The notes under the pieces are model-generated. The model was not told where the DNA came from, did no database searches, and saw only the letters and a list, made by a program, of their open reading frames with translations. Below are positions 7,850-17,843 of a stretch of DNA of 44,798 nucleotides, one piece after another; the stretch's first letter is position 1, and each line of letters opens with the position of its first letter. Location of the stretch: contig CALHAB010000013.1 in the NCBI GenBank assembly GCA_937934185.1, positions 1-44,798 of the forward strand, written 5' to 3'. Source of the stretch: an uncultured Ignavibacterium sp. Lineage in GTDB: Bacteria; Bacteroidota; Ignavibacteria; Ignavibacteriales; Ignavibacteriaceae. The translations under genes and the position numbers were made by a program.

Positions 7850-9199
7850 ATGCCTACTTTAATGGTTAGTATTTCCGGAATCAGAGGAATTGTTGGAGAT
7901 GGACTAACTCCGGAAGTTATTGTTGAATACACTTCAGCTTATGCAGATTTCATAAAACAAGGTAAAGTAATCGTAGGAAGAGATGCAAGAATAACCGGCG
8001 ATATGGTCAGCAGAATTGTTGTTGGAACTTTGCTTGCAAAGGGTCTTGATGTTGTTGAAATCGGAATAGTCCCAACACCAACAGTTCAGTTCACAGTTAA
8101 AAGTTTGGAAGCTCAGGGCGGAATAGTGATTACCGCTTCACACAATCCAAATGAATGGAATGCTTTGAAGTTATTAAACTCTACCGGACAGTTTATGAGT
8201 CCGGAAGAACACGAAACTTTGAAAAGATTATTATCAACAGAAACATTATATGAATCATGGCAAAAGGTAGGTAAGCATTTTGAATACTTTGAAGCGATTG
8301 ATAAACATATCGAAGCAATATTGAAACTTCAGTTGATAAATGTTGATTTGATTAAGTCAAAAAAATTCAAAGTTCTACTGGATTGTGTTAATGGAGCTGG
8401 AGTTTATTCTGTTCCTAAATTATTGGATAAGCTTGGTGTTGAATACATTAAACTTAATTGTGAAACTTCAGGAATTTTTCCAAGACTTCCTGAACCGATT
8501 CCTGAGAATCTGACGGAGACTATGCAGGCAGTAAAAGAAAATAATGTTGATATGGGAATAGTCGTTGACCCGGATGTTGATCGTCTTGTACTGATTACAG
8601 AAAAAGGAGAACCTTTTGTTGAAGAGAATACTATAACTCAGGTTGTTCAGTTCATCCTATCAAAAACACCAGGTAATGTTGCCGTTAATCTTTCAACAAC
8701 AAGAGCAGTTGATGATGTTGCAAAAGAATTCGGCTGCAAAGTTTTCCGTTCGCCGGTTGGTGAAGCAAATGTTGTACAAAAAATGAAAGAGGTTAATGCA
8801 GTAATTGGTGGTGAAGGCAGTGGTGGAGTTATTTATCCGGCATTGCATTACGGTAGAGATGCACTTGTTGGTATCGCTCTAACTCTTCAGCATCTTGCAG
8901 AAAAGAACATAACCTTATCCGAACTAAAAGCTAAACTTCCTGAATACTTCATCACGAAGAAGAAGATTGAACTTCAAAGTGTTGAACCTGACGAAGTAAT
9001 AAATAATCTGATATTTAAATACAGAAGTCACAGTATTAACACTGATGATGGATTGCGAATTGATTTTGATGATCATTGGGTACATTTAAGAAAATCCAAT
9101 ACAGAGCCAATTATCCGTATTATTGTTGAGGCAAAAAATAAAGCGATCGCAGAAAGTTTGGCTGAAAAATATCTGAAGGAAATTGAGGAATTAGTATAA
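7850..9199 (+). CDS. glmM: Phosphoglucosamine mutase/phosphomannomutase family
   Basis: ORF; SISGIRGIVGDGLTPE, VIVGRDAR, IVITASHNPNEWNALKLL, VDPDVDRL, GGEGSGGVIYP. Confidence 0.88.
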   Translation: MPTLMVSISGIRGIVGDGLTPEVIVEYTSAYADFIKQGKVIVGRDARITGDMVSRIVVGTLLAKGLDVVEIGIVPTPTVQFTVKSLEAQGGIVITASHNPNEWNALKLLNSTGQFMSPEEHETLKRLLSTETLYESWQKVGKHFEYFEAIDKHIEAILKLQLINVDLIKSKKFKVLLDCVNGAGVYSVPKLLDKLGVEYIKLNCETSGIFPRLPEPIPENLTETMQAVKENNVDMGIVVDPDVDRLVLITEKGEPFVEENTITQVVQFILSKTPGNVAVNLSTTRAVDDVAKEFGCKVFRSPVGEANVVQKMKEVNAVIGGEGSGGVIYPALHYGRDALVGIALTLQHLAEKNITLSELKAKLPEYFITKKKIELQSVEPDEVINNLIFKYRSHSINTDDGLRIDFDDHWVHLRKSNTEPIIRIIVEAKNKAIAESLAEKYLKEIEELV

Positions 9200-10099
9200 T
9201 CTTTTTCTTTTCTGAATGTAACTGAAGAGTGCTTTATCAAATGGAGTTGAAGTATCAATTAGTGTGTAATCAAAATTTGAATTGAGACATTCTCTTTTAA
9301 TTCGCTCTGTAAATTCATTCATTGCCTGCTGATAAGCTTTCTGAATCTGATAGGGTTGAGTTGCCATTTGTTCTTCTGTTTCGAGGTCAACAAAAATAGC
9401 ATCTTTACCAAAGCCAAAATTTCTTTCCATAGGATCTAATATCTGAAATACAATTACTTCATTTTTCATATAGGAAAAATGTTTTAGTGATTTAATTGTT
9501 TTTTCAATATCATCAAAGAAATCTGAGATGATAATAACCAATCCTCTTCTTTTAATTTTCTCAGCAACTTTTGACAAAGAATCAGAAGTATTAGTTTTAT
9601 CTGAAGAGGTAGTTTGATTGAGTTCAAAAAGAATCTGATATAAATAAGACCTTGAAGCTTTTGGAGGCAGAAATTTTTTTACTGAATCAGAATAAGTTAT
9701 TAAACCAGCAGCATCCTGTTGCTTGATCAGAAGATATGAAAGAGCAGCAGCAAGAGTTTTTGCATATTCAAGTTTATTATAATCTTTCATTGAGGAATAA
9801 GACATTGACCTGCTGCAGTCAAGAATTATATATGCTTTCAGGTTTGTTTCTTCTTCAAATTGTTTGATAAAATATTTTTCAGTTTTACCAAAAACTCTCC
9901 AATCTACATTCTTCAAATCATCGCCCTGCATATAAGGTCTGTGCTCACTGAATTCTACACTGAATCCATGATAAGGACTTTTATGAAGTCCAACCATAAA
10001 ACCTTCAACTACAAGTCGGGCTCTTAATTCAAGATTATTTATTCTGGGAATGATAGAGGGATTTAGATAACTTTTATAATCTGTTAACTTAAATTCCAT
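9191..10099 (-). CDS. DUF58 domain-containing protein
   Basis: ORF; GFSVEFSEHRPYMQGDDLKNVDWRVFGKTEKYFIKQFEEETNLKAYIILDCSRSM. Confidence 0.9.
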   Translation of the reverse strand: MEFKLTDYKSYLNPSIIPRINNLELRARLVVEGFMVGLHKSPYHGFSVEFSEHRPYMQGDDLKNVDWRVFGKTEKYFIKQFEEETNLKAYIILDCSRSMSYSSMKDYNKLEYAKTLAAALSYLLIKQQDAAGLITYSDSVKKFLPPKASRSYLYQILFELNQTTSSDKTNTSDSLSKVAEKIKRRGLVIIISDFFDDIEKTIKSLKHFSYMKNEVIVFQILDPMERNFGFGKDAIFVDLETEEQMATQPYQIQKAYQQAMNEFTERIKRECLNSNFDYTLIDTSTPFDKALFSYIQKRKRLY

Positions 10100-10590
10100 T
10101 ATTGCTGAGCCATTTTCTTTTTCAGAATTTCTTCTGGTGATAATCCGATATATTCTAATTCCTGTTTTGCAGATGCAGCTAATTCATGATTCGGAAATTT
10201 TTCAAGGAATAAATTATATGTTTTGGTTGCTTCATCATACTTATTCAATTCATTAGCAAGGATGAAAGCTGACATAAACAATGCTTTTGGAGCATCAGGA
10301 TTTTCAGGATATTTGTCATAAACAGTTCTGAAATAAAACTGTGCTTTATCTGCTGATTCAGAGGCAGATATACTCTTGTCCATTTTATTCTGATAAATAG
10401 TTGCAAGCTGAATTAAAGCTTTTGGTGAAAAATTTTTGTCGCCGCTTTCAGCAATTTTACTGAACTCTGAAACAGCTTCTTCAATTTTATTTTGTTTCAA
10501 TAATTCATTTGCCTGATTAAAATCGTTTTCCCAGGACTTAGAGCAAGAGATTAATCCAATAATAAAAACAAAAACAAAAAATTTTTTCAT
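10099..10590 (-). CDS. TPR/BamD-like lipoprotein
   Basis: ORF; lipobox-like FIIGLISCSKSW; tandem TPR-like helices (AQFYFRTVYDKYPENPDAPKALFMSAFILANELNKYDEATKTYNLFLEKFPNHELA). Confidence 0.7.
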   Translation of the reverse strand: MKKFFVFVFIIGLISCSKSWENDFNQANELLKQNKIEEAVSEFSKIAESGDKNFSPKALIQLATIYQNKMDKSISASESADKAQFYFRTVYDKYPENPDAPKALFMSAFILANELNKYDEATKTYNLFLEKFPNHELAASAKQELEYIGLSPEEILKKKMAQQ

Positions 10591-10610
10591 GCTTATTTCT
10601 CTTAAATTTT

Positions 10611-11135
10611 TTAATTAAAAACTGTTGAATCTGTTACTTCACCGTTTTCAAATTTTCTTAAAACTCGGAGTTTGCCATACTGATCAAAAGTTTTCCACTC
10701 ACCAATCCGAATTCCATTTCTAAAATTTCCCTGTTCGAAAATTTTTCCGTCCTGATAAAACCATGTCCAGGTACTTTCAGGAAGATCATTAACATAAACT
10801 CCTACTGTCTGCAAAGTTCCATCCGGTAAAAAATATTTCCACTCACCCTCATTTTTATCACTAACTAATTTCCCCTGCATTTCAATTTTGCCATTCGGAT
10901 AATAAAGGATGAAATCTCCGTGCTTTATACCATCTTTAACTTCGTACTCAATAACTTTATCCATAACCCTTGATTTATGTCTTCCTGTAAAAGGAACAGA
11001 GGAAGTGCTATCCTTATAAAGCAATCCATCTTTTAGAACAAGAGGCTGCTCCAAATCACTTTTTTTTGTTTGTTCACAGGAAAAAAATATTGTTGAAATA
11101 AAAACTAGTAAAAAAAGTTTGTGTGAAATATTCAT
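10611..11135 (-). CDS. YwqK-like (MORN-variant repeat) lipoprotein
   Basis: ORF; FFSCEQTK lipobox-like; repeats GDFILYYPNGKIEMQGKLVSDKNEGEWKYFLPDGTLQTVGVY. Confidence 0.7.
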   Translation of the reverse strand: MNISHKLFLLVFISTIFFSCEQTKKSDLEQPLVLKDGLLYKDSTSSVPFTGRHKSRVMDKVIEYEVKDGIKHGDFILYYPNGKIEMQGKLVSDKNEGEWKYFLPDGTLQTVGVYVNDLPESTWTWFYQDGKIFEQGNFRNGIRIGEWKTFDQYGKLRVLRKFENGEVTDSTVFN

Positions 11136-11147
11136 CTATAACCTTAT

Positions 11148-11651
11148 TTAATTTTTTAATTCCTTAAATGCCTGTAACAATTTAATTTTAGTCTCCAATA
11201 AATCCTGTGAAATAACTTTTACCTCTCCGATAACAGGCATAAAGTTAGTATCACCATTCCACCTTGGCACAATGTGAAAGTGAATATGCTCTTCAATACC
11301 AGCACCACTAACTCGACCAATATTCGCTCCGATGTTAAAACCGTGAGGCGACATAACTTTCCGCAAAGCTAATTCAGATTTCTGAAGCAAATCCATACAC
11401 TCTGTAATTTCATCTTTTGTGAGATTCGGAAAATCATTTGTGTGACGCTTGGGTACAATCATCAAATGACCGTTGTTGTATGGATAAAGATTTAAAACAA
11501 CGAACGCAAGTTCGCCATTATAAACAAGCAGATTATCCTTATCATCTGCATTCAGATCAGTCATCTGACAGAAGATACATTTAGACTTATCTTCATCAGA
11601 CTTGAATGATTCAATATATTTCGAACGCCAGGGTGACCAAAGTTTTTCCAT
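11148..11651 (-). CDS. HIT family protein (AP4A phosphorylase/hydrolase-like)
   Basis: ORF with start moved from 11675 to MEKLWSPWRSKYI (11651), because 11652-11675 overlaps a hairpin; HIT motif EEHIHFHIVPRW. Confidence 0.9.
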   Translation of the reverse strand: MEKLWSPWRSKYIESFKSDEDKSKCIFCQMTDLNADDKDNLLVYNGELAFVVLNLYPYNNGHLMIVPKRHTNDFPNLTKDEITECMDLLQKSELALRKVMSPHGFNIGANIGRVSGAGIEEHIHFHIVPRWNGDTNFMPVIGEVKVISQDLLETKIKLLQAFKELKN

Positions 11652-11661
11652 ATAAAATAAA

Positions 11662-11680
11662 GGCGGATTATTCATCCGCC
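11662..11680 (-). terminator. Hairpin plus T-rich tail downstream of the EF-G paralogue
   Basis: Minus strand: GGCGGAT-GAATA-ATCCGCC followed by TTTATTTTAT; between EF-G stop (11688) and HIT ATG (11651). Confidence 0.65.
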
Positions 11681-11687
11681 CAATGAA

Positions 11688-13781
11688 TTACTTCTCCTCT
11701 TCTCTTGATTTGTTATACTCTTCAATTACTTTTTGTTCTATTTCTTTTGGAACTTCTTCATAATGAGAGAATTTTCTTTTGAATAATCCTCTTCCCTGAG
11801 TTAAGCTTCTTAACTGAGAAGAGTATTTATAAAGTTCTGCTAATGGAACCAATGCTTTAATAACCTGAAACTGACCATCAGCATCCATTCCAAGAATTTT
11901 TCCTCTTCGGCTTGAAATATCACCCATTACATCGCCCATATATTCTTCAGGAACTTTAACTTCAATTTCATAAATAGGTTCAAGCAAACATGGTTTTGCT
12001 TCCAAAAATCCTTTTCTGAAGCACATTGAAGCAGCTATCTTGAATGACATTTCATCTGAGTCAACTGTGTGATAAGTTCCATCGAAAAGAGTAACTTTAA
12101 CATCAACTACTTTATTACCTGAGATTACCCCTTTTGCCATTGTTTCCTGAATTCCTTTTTCAACTGCAGGAATAAATCTTCCGGGAACTACGCCACCGAC
12201 AATAGCATCAACGAATTCAAATCCTTTTCCTCTCGGAAGTGGTTCCATCTTGAAATGAACATGCCCATATTGACCTCTTCCACCTGATTGCTTTTTGTGT
12301 TTATATTCAACATCGTTAACTGTTGCTTTAATTGTTTCTCTGTATGGAATTTTTGGCTCAACTAAATCTACATCAACACCGTATCTTTCTTTCAGTCTTT
12401 TAACTGCAAGAGCCAGTTGAAGTTCACCTTGTCCGGATACAACGGTCTGAGAAATTTCAGGATCATACTTAACATTAAATGATGGATCTTCTTCGTGTAA
12501 TGTATGAAGTCCGGCAGAAATTTTATCTTCATCACCTTTTGCCTTTGGAATAACTGCTCCGTGAATTACCGGCTCAGGAAAAACAATTGGTTTAATGATC
12601 ACCGGAAAATTCTTTGAAGATAGTGTATTATTTGTGTGGGTATCTTTAAGTTTAACAACAGCACCAATATCACCAGCCAGAAGCTGCGGTACTTCTTTTC
12701 TGTTTCTGCCATTAAGAATTGAAAGCTGACTGAGTCTTTCAACTTTGTTGTTTGATTGATTGACTAAATCCATTCCGGGTCTTACAGTGCCCGAATAAAC
12801 TTTGAACAATGATAATTCACCAACATGTTGTTCTGACAAAGTTTTAAAGACAAACAATACTGGCTCGCCACTTGGGTCAGGTTTAACCAGCACTTTTTCT
12901 TTTTTATCCGCAAAAGTAGCTTCTTCGCCGCCTCTGTCTAAAGGTGTTGGAAAGTACTTTGCCACAAAATCTAAAAAGTTATTTATTCCAACTGCTGAAG
13001 TAGCAGAGATTGCGAAGACAGGTGTTAAACTCCTTCCGATGATAGCAGACTTTATTCCTTTAGTTATTTCCTCTTCACTTAACGAACCTTCTTCAAAATA
13101 TTTGTTCATAAGATCTTCACTGGTTTCAGCGATTTTTTCAATCAAAAATGTCCTTAATTCTTCTGCTTTATCTTTTAACTCAGATGGAATTTCTTTTTCG
13201 GTTACTTTTCTGCTACCGGGTTCACCATATTCATAAGCTTTCATTCGTAGTACATCAACTACTGTATTAAATCCAACTCCTTCTTTTACAGGAAAAGTAA
13301 TAGCTGCTGCGCCGTTGGTTAATCTTTTTTTGGCTTTTTCTAATGTTTCAAAAAATGTGGAATGTTCATTATCAACTTTATTTATAACTATTGAAGAAGG
13401 AAGTGCAAACTCATTGATATATCCGCCTGTTAATTCTGTTCCTACTTCAATTCCCTCAGCAGATTTAAGAAGCATTACAGCAGTATCGGCAACTCTCATA
13501 GCAGATTTTACATCTCCGATAAAATCGCTGTAACCAGGAGTATCAAGTATATTAATTTTGCTTCCTTCCCATTCGACATGCATAAGAGATGTAGAAATTG
13601 AAATTTGTTTTTCAATCTCATTTGGTGAGTAATCTGAAACAGTATTTCCTTCTGTTACTGAGCCAATTCTGTTTATTTCGTGTGCTGTATATAAAATTAT
13701 TTCGGACAATGATGTTTTTCCGGTTCCACCGTGTCCTATGAATGCAATATTACGGATTGTATCAGGGCCATGTTCTTTCAC
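11688..13781 (-). CDS. Elongation factor G paralogue (EF-G2-like)
   Basis: ORF; GHGGTGKTSLSE, DTPGYSDFIGDVKSAMRVADTAVMLLKSAEGIEVGTE, NKVD, C-terminal EF-G domains. Confidence 0.9.
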   Translation of the reverse strand: MKEHGPDTIRNIAFIGHGGTGKTSLSEIILYTAHEINRIGSVTEGNTVSDYSPNEIEKQISISTSLMHVEWEGSKINILDTPGYSDFIGDVKSAMRVADTAVMLLKSAEGIEVGTELTGGYINEFALPSSIVINKVDNEHSTFFETLEKAKKRLTNGAAAITFPVKEGVGFNTVVDVLRMKAYEYGEPGSRKVTEKEIPSELKDKAEELRTFLIEKIAETSEDLMNKYFEEGSLSEEEITKGIKSAIIGRSLTPVFAISATSAVGINNFLDFVAKYFPTPLDRGGEEATFADKKEKVLVKPDPSGEPVLFVFKTLSEQHVGELSLFKVYSGTVRPGMDLVNQSNNKVERLSQLSILNGRNRKEVPQLLAGDIGAVVKLKDTHTNNTLSSKNFPVIIKPIVFPEPVIHGAVIPKAKGDEDKISAGLHTLHEEDPSFNVKYDPEISQTVVSGQGELQLALAVKRLKERYGVDVDLVEPKIPYRETIKATVNDVEYKHKKQSGGRGQYGHVHFKMEPLPRGKGFEFVDAIVGGVVPGRFIPAVEKGIQETMAKGVISGNKVVDVKVTLFDGTYHTVDSDEMSFKIAASMCFRKGFLEAKPCLLEPIYEIEVKVPEEYMGDVMGDISSRRGKILGMDADGQFQVIKALVPLAELYKYSSQLRSLTQGRGLFKRKFSHYEEVPKEIEQKVIEEYNKSREEEK

Positions 13782-13829
13782 GGAAGTTCCTCCTAATCAG
13801 TTAAATAGGTGAGAAATGATTGATTGTAA

Positions 13830-14216
13830 CTATCTTTCTTTGAATTTCCTCCAAAATGTCTCAATACCCTTCCCTATTGCAGATAAATTTTGAATCAAAG
13901 GTGTTACAGCATAGTCAATACCGTCCCGAACTTTTTCCTCGAGTTCAAGAACTTTATCGACACGATACCTAACATCTTCAAGAATGGATTTAGAGACTTG
14001 TAATTGTTTCTTCGCAGTATCTGAAACCTCGTTGAGGTTTTTTGTTAATTCAAGCGTTGAACTGATTAAAGGTTTTAAAGTCGTATTTAGATCCTTAATT
14101 TCTCTTTCAAGTTCAAGCATCGAACCAACAATTTTTTTAAAATAAAATATCAGCGCTATGCAAAGCATAGCAGCTGATAATAGCAAAATCGCAGTCAGGA
14201 TTTGAATAATATCCAT
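13830..14216 (-). CDS. DUF948-like membrane-anchored coiled-coil protein
   Basis: ORF; single N-terminal TM (IQILTAILLLSAAMLCIALIFYF) followed by heptad-rich helix; precedes an EF-G gene and follows a YtxH gene. Confidence 0.55.
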   Translation of the reverse strand: MDIIQILTAILLLSAAMLCIALIFYFKKIVGSMLELEREIKDLNTTLKPLISSTLELTKNLNEVSDTAKKQLQVSKSILEDVRYRVDKVLELEEKVRDGIDYAVTPLIQNLSAIGKGIETFWRKFKER

Positions 14217-14225
14217 TAAACTAAC

Positions 14226-14645
14226 TTATGATTTCTTAGCTTCTTTATAAGCATCGACTCCGGCTTTAAAAGAACTTTTAATTCTCTCAGCTTCTTCTTC
14301 TATTTTCTCTTTACCTGTATGAACAGCTTCTGAGGTTTTTTCTTTGGCTTCAAGAATTATCTTCTCGGCATCTTTTATAATTTCCTGAGACTTTTGTTTA
14401 GCATCAGTGATAATCTTTTCAGATCTTTTCTTGCCCTCATTTATTAGTTCGCGTGCTTTTTCTCTTGCCTCTGAAAGATATCTTTCTGCATCATCAAGAT
14501 ATTCTTCACCTTTTTGTCTTAAGTCAGCTCTTAATTCTTTACCGCTTTTGGGTGCGAATAAAAGCGCAATTGCTGCACCTACAGCTCCGCCGGCGAGAAA
14601 GCCGATAAGAAAACCTTTTCCCAAATTATTATTGTCCTGTGCCAT
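14226..14645 (-). CDS. YtxH domain-containing protein
   Basis: ORF (start at MAQDNNN after AAGGAG); GFLIGFLAGGAVGAAIALLFAPKSGKELRADLRQKGEEYLDDAERY. Confidence 0.88.
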   Translation of the reverse strand: MAQDNNNLGKGFLIGFLAGGAVGAAIALLFAPKSGKELRADLRQKGEEYLDDAERYLSEAREKARELINEGKKRSEKIITDAKQKSQEIIKDAEKIILEAKEKTSEAVHTGKEKIEEEAERIKSSFKAGVDAYKEAKKS

Positions 14646-14746
14646 ATCAACTCCTTTGTTTTTTACACTCAAAAAATATTACTGATGCTTCTTAAAATCA
14701 AGGTAAATGACTCTATAAATGATTAAATATCAAATATCAATCACTG

Positions 14747-15026
14747 CTGTCCAAAACAAGTTAGAAATCAAAATAAACTCATAACCTGCCTGTGCAGGCA
14801 GGTGCGATAAAATTGTTTAGCTTACCTTATAACTATTACTTTATATCGTCCCGATTGGGACTTTTAATTTTTAATTTTTAGAATCATAAATATTTCTAGA
14901 AATATTCAATCCCTAAAAGGGATTAAACTAACTTTAATTCAAACCTGCCTGTTTGTAATTCTGCGGCAGGCGGTTCCTGATGGCTTTTTGTCCCAGAGAG
15001 ACGGAATATAAGATTATTTTGGACAG
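14747..15026. repeat. Palindrome-rich MITE/REP-like spacer with a perfect 10-bp terminal inverted repeat
   Basis: CTGTCCAAAA (14747-14756) / TTTTGGACAG (15017-15026); internal palindromes CCTGCCTGTGCAGGCAGG (14785-14802), GTCCCGATTGGGAC (14848-14861), AATATTTCTAGAAATATT (14889-14906), AATCCCTAAAAGGGATT (14908-14924). Confidence 0.6.
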
Positions 15027-15058
15027 ATAAGGCAACAATATAATTATTAAAAGAAATT

Positions 15059-16012
15059 TTATTCGTTATTAAAATTTATTTTACCAAATTTTCTCTGGAA
15101 AAAGATAACTGCAATTACTCCGACCAAAACAGCAAACCATAAAGTAGCTACTCGAGTAATGAATGTTGTTGCTGCCGCATCATTTGCTGAAAGACCTTTT
15201 GAAGTAAGCATTAAAAGGAATGAACCTTCAGTTACTCCAAGTCCACCCGGAAGCATAGATACAGCACCCACAATTGTCGAAAAACTGTAACTGAAAAAAG
15301 ACCAGCTTACATTAATCAAGCTGTTAAAATTATTAATTACAAGATAATAACCATAACACTCGAATCCCCATGAAACAACGCTAATCAGAACTGCGATTAT
15401 AAGTGGCTTAATTTTTAACAAAGTATATGTGGAATGATAGAGTTTTTCAATTGACTCAATTCTTTTTTCTACAAACTTAATTTTCGAAAGAAGCTTCATT
15501 ATTGAGTCAAAAAGTTTTCTGTTTGTAAGAATAAAAATTCCAATGAGGATAACAATAGTAATTATTAACGCAGCATTTCTTCCGTAATCATAAATATATG
15601 CACCGATTAAAGCGAGAATAGTTAATGAAAGAAAATCCGTCGCTCTCTCAGCAAATATTATAGGTGCAGTCACAGAAACAGGAGTTTTATTTACAGTTTT
15701 GACTAAATAAGCTTTAAGTAATTCACCAATTTTTCCAGGAGTTACACTCATCAGCAAGCCGGACATAAATATCATTAAAGAATCTTTCTTATCGACTTCT
15801 ATGTTAAGAATTGATAAATAATAGTTCCATTTAAAGTATCTTGCAAAATAATTCCCTAATGAAAGTAACAACAGGATTGGAATCAGAAGAAGATTAAATT
15901 TTGAGAATGAAAGTAAGAGTAAATCAAAATCAATATAAATTGTAATAGCAAGATAAAGTATTCCTGCAAATGCAATAGAAATGAGAGTTCGCTGCTTAAG
16001 TTTTTCTAACAA
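15059..16012 (-). CDS. Lysylphosphatidylglycerol synthase TM-region (UPF0104) family membrane protein
   Basis: ORF; multi-TM; MSGLLMSVTPGKIGELLKAYLVK and LPGGLGVTEGSFLLML motifs. Confidence 0.85.
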   Translation of the reverse strand: MLEKLKQRTLISIAFAGILYLAITIYIDFDLLLLSFSKFNLLLIPILLLLSLGNYFARYFKWNYYLSILNIEVDKKDSLMIFMSGLLMSVTPGKIGELLKAYLVKTVNKTPVSVTAPIIFAERATDFLSLTILALIGAYIYDYGRNAALIITIVILIGIFILTNRKLFDSIMKLLSKIKFVEKRIESIEKLYHSTYTLLKIKPLIIAVLISVVSWGFECYGYYLVINNFNSLINVSWSFFSYSFSTIVGAVSMLPGGLGVTEGSFLLMLTSKGLSANDAAATTFITRVATLWFAVLVGVIAVIFFQRKFGKINFNNE

Positions 16013-16591
16013 TTATATAATCCTCAAAAGTGCGTGATAAAATTTTGATAATGGTAAACCTACAACATTGTAATAGCACCCATTAATTCTGTCAACGAAA
16101 ACTGCACCAAAGTCATCCTGAATCCCGTAAGCGCCCGCTTTATCCATTGGACTTCCGGTTTTAATATAATCTCTTATTTCCTGATCAGTAAGTTTCCTAA
16201 ATGTTACATTTGTTTTTACAAACTCTGTTATCGTTTTACCACTATGTGTGTTATGAATACAATAAGCTGAGAAAACCTGATGAGTTTTTCCGCTGAGTTT
16301 TCTCAACATTCTGAAAGCATCCTTTTCATCTTTGGGCTTTCCAAGTACTTGGTTATTAAGGAAAACTATAGTGTCAGCAGTGATAATAATTCCACTTTTA
16401 ATTTTCCTTCTTGCCAGGTACATTTTTTCTTTTGCAATTCTCATCACAGCTCGATGAGGTAATTCATCTGGTTTTACTAATTCATCTGAATCAACCGACA
16501 ACGATTTAAATTTAAGATTAAGTTGTTTGAGAAGTTTCCTTCTTCTCGGAGATTTTGAAGCAAGATAAAGTGTTAAAGATGTTTTAATCAT
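16013..16591 (-). CDS. maf: Maf-like nucleoside triphosphate pyrophosphatase
   Basis: ORF; LYLASKSPRRRKLLKQL, ITADTIVFLNNQVLGKPKDEKDAFRMLRKLSGKTHQVFSA, DKAGAYGIQ. Confidence 0.93.
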   Translation of the reverse strand: MIKTSLTLYLASKSPRRRKLLKQLNLKFKSLSVDSDELVKPDELPHRAVMRIAKEKMYLARRKIKSGIIITADTIVFLNNQVLGKPKDEKDAFRMLRKLSGKTHQVFSAYCIHNTHSGKTITEFVKTNVTFRKLTDQEIRDYIKTGSPMDKAGAYGIQDDFGAVFVDRINGCYYNVVGLPLSKFYHALLRII

Positions 16592-17837
16592 TGAGCTTTT
16601 TTATTTCTGTACCGGGAAAATAGTGAGAAAGAATTTCTTTATACGATTTGCCCAATCTTGACTGCCCTATTGCACCCCATTGACAAAGCCCAACGCCGTG
16701 TCCGTATCCTTTACCAATTATCTCAACATTTCTTTCTGCTGTTAGTTCAATAGTAAAATTATTACTTTTCAAAATTCCATTGCCTGATTGATTTTTAATA
16801 ATACTTCTGATTTGATTCCCAAAGATACTGATGGTGGATAAACCTTCACCATTTTTTAAAGTGATTTCTAATTCATTGATTCTGCCTGAAGGGAATCTTG
16901 ACTTAATATTGAATTTTTCTATAAAGTAATCAGAACTTTTTATCAGTTTTGCATCGTATAATCTTTTGATGAAGGTTTTTTCCGGCAGAACTTCCTTCCA
17001 ATTAAAATTCGGAGAAACAGAACAAAATGGCGTATCTCCGTCCCTTATTGATCGTAAATATTCAATATCATCATTCGTAAAAACATTTACAGAGTTTTCT
17101 GTAAATCCTGCACAGGTTGAATGATAAAATACAATTGCTGGTTTGCCATTGTATAAGAGAATCAAATCTTTAGTCTCATCAACAGCCATATTCGAAAGAG
17201 GATGTTCAGCATCAGCACCACCATAAACCTGATCACGAACATCAGGAAGCAAATCATAATATGTTGTGCTTTTGAAAATTTTATTCAAAGCATAAGTTCG
17301 TGCAGTGATAGCAAAAGCTTTCAGTGCTTCATAATTTTCTAAACCTTTACCTACAGGCATTTCCTTGGTCATTACTCCTTTTATATAATCTTCCAAAGAA
17401 AGTTGATTAATCATTTTTAATTCTTTATCAATATTAATCAACTTTATTCTGCCGCGATATTTTTTATTATTAACCTTAATTAAAGAATCATTTACAGATT
17501 CCAGATAATATACTTTTGAATTAAAATTTTTTGTACCAAGTTTAATAAATAAAATCTGATTGATTGGCTCAACAAGAATTTTATTTCCGGCTTTTATCAA
17601 TGCCAGTCTTTCATTTTCTGAAATCAGATAAACATCAGAATCTATTTTTAACTCACGGGCAGAATCGCCAAGTAAAACACGAACTTCATTTTTATAATCT
17701 TCAATTTTTGTTTCTTTGTACTCAGTGAATCTTTTTGAAGGAGCACAAGATGAGATTAAAATAAAAAAGGTTAAAAGCGAAAGAAATTTATAAAGGAAAA
17801 TTTTGTTGTGTAGGGTTAGATTGGTTAATACATTCAA
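16584..17837 (-). CDS. SpoIID/LytB domain-containing lipoprotein
   Basis: ORF; lipobox-like FILISSCAPSK; YIKGVMTKEMP, LKAFAITARTYAL, FYHSTCAGFTEN, GKGYGHGVGLCQWGAIGQSRLGKSYKEILSHYFPGTEI. Confidence 0.88.
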   Translation of the reverse strand: MNVLTNLTLHNKIFLYKFLSLLTFFILISSCAPSKRFTEYKETKIEDYKNEVRVLLGDSARELKIDSDVYLISENERLALIKAGNKILVEPINQILFIKLGTKNFNSKVYYLESVNDSLIKVNNKKYRGRIKLINIDKELKMINQLSLEDYIKGVMTKEMPVGKGLENYEALKAFAITARTYALNKIFKSTTYYDLLPDVRDQVYGGADAEHPLSNMAVDETKDLILLYNGKPAIVFYHSTCAGFTENSVNVFTNDDIEYLRSIRDGDTPFCSVSPNFNWKEVLPEKTFIKRLYDAKLIKSSDYFIEKFNIKSRFPSGRINELEITLKNGEGLSTISIFGNQIRSIIKNQSGNGILKSNNFTIELTAERNVEIIGKGYGHGVGLCQWGAIGQSRLGKSYKEILSHYFPGTEIKKLND

Positions 17838-17843
17838 GATAAA

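Noticed and set aside
10611-11135. YwqK-family protein as part of a toxin-antitoxin system
   Set aside because: Single lipoprotein with MORN-like repeats and no adjacent toxin; the TA label of the family is not supported here.
12802-13533. Plus-strand ORFs of 144 and 72 aa antisense to the EF-G paralogue
   Set aside because: Codon-structure shadow of the conserved gene; no homologous-looking motifs.
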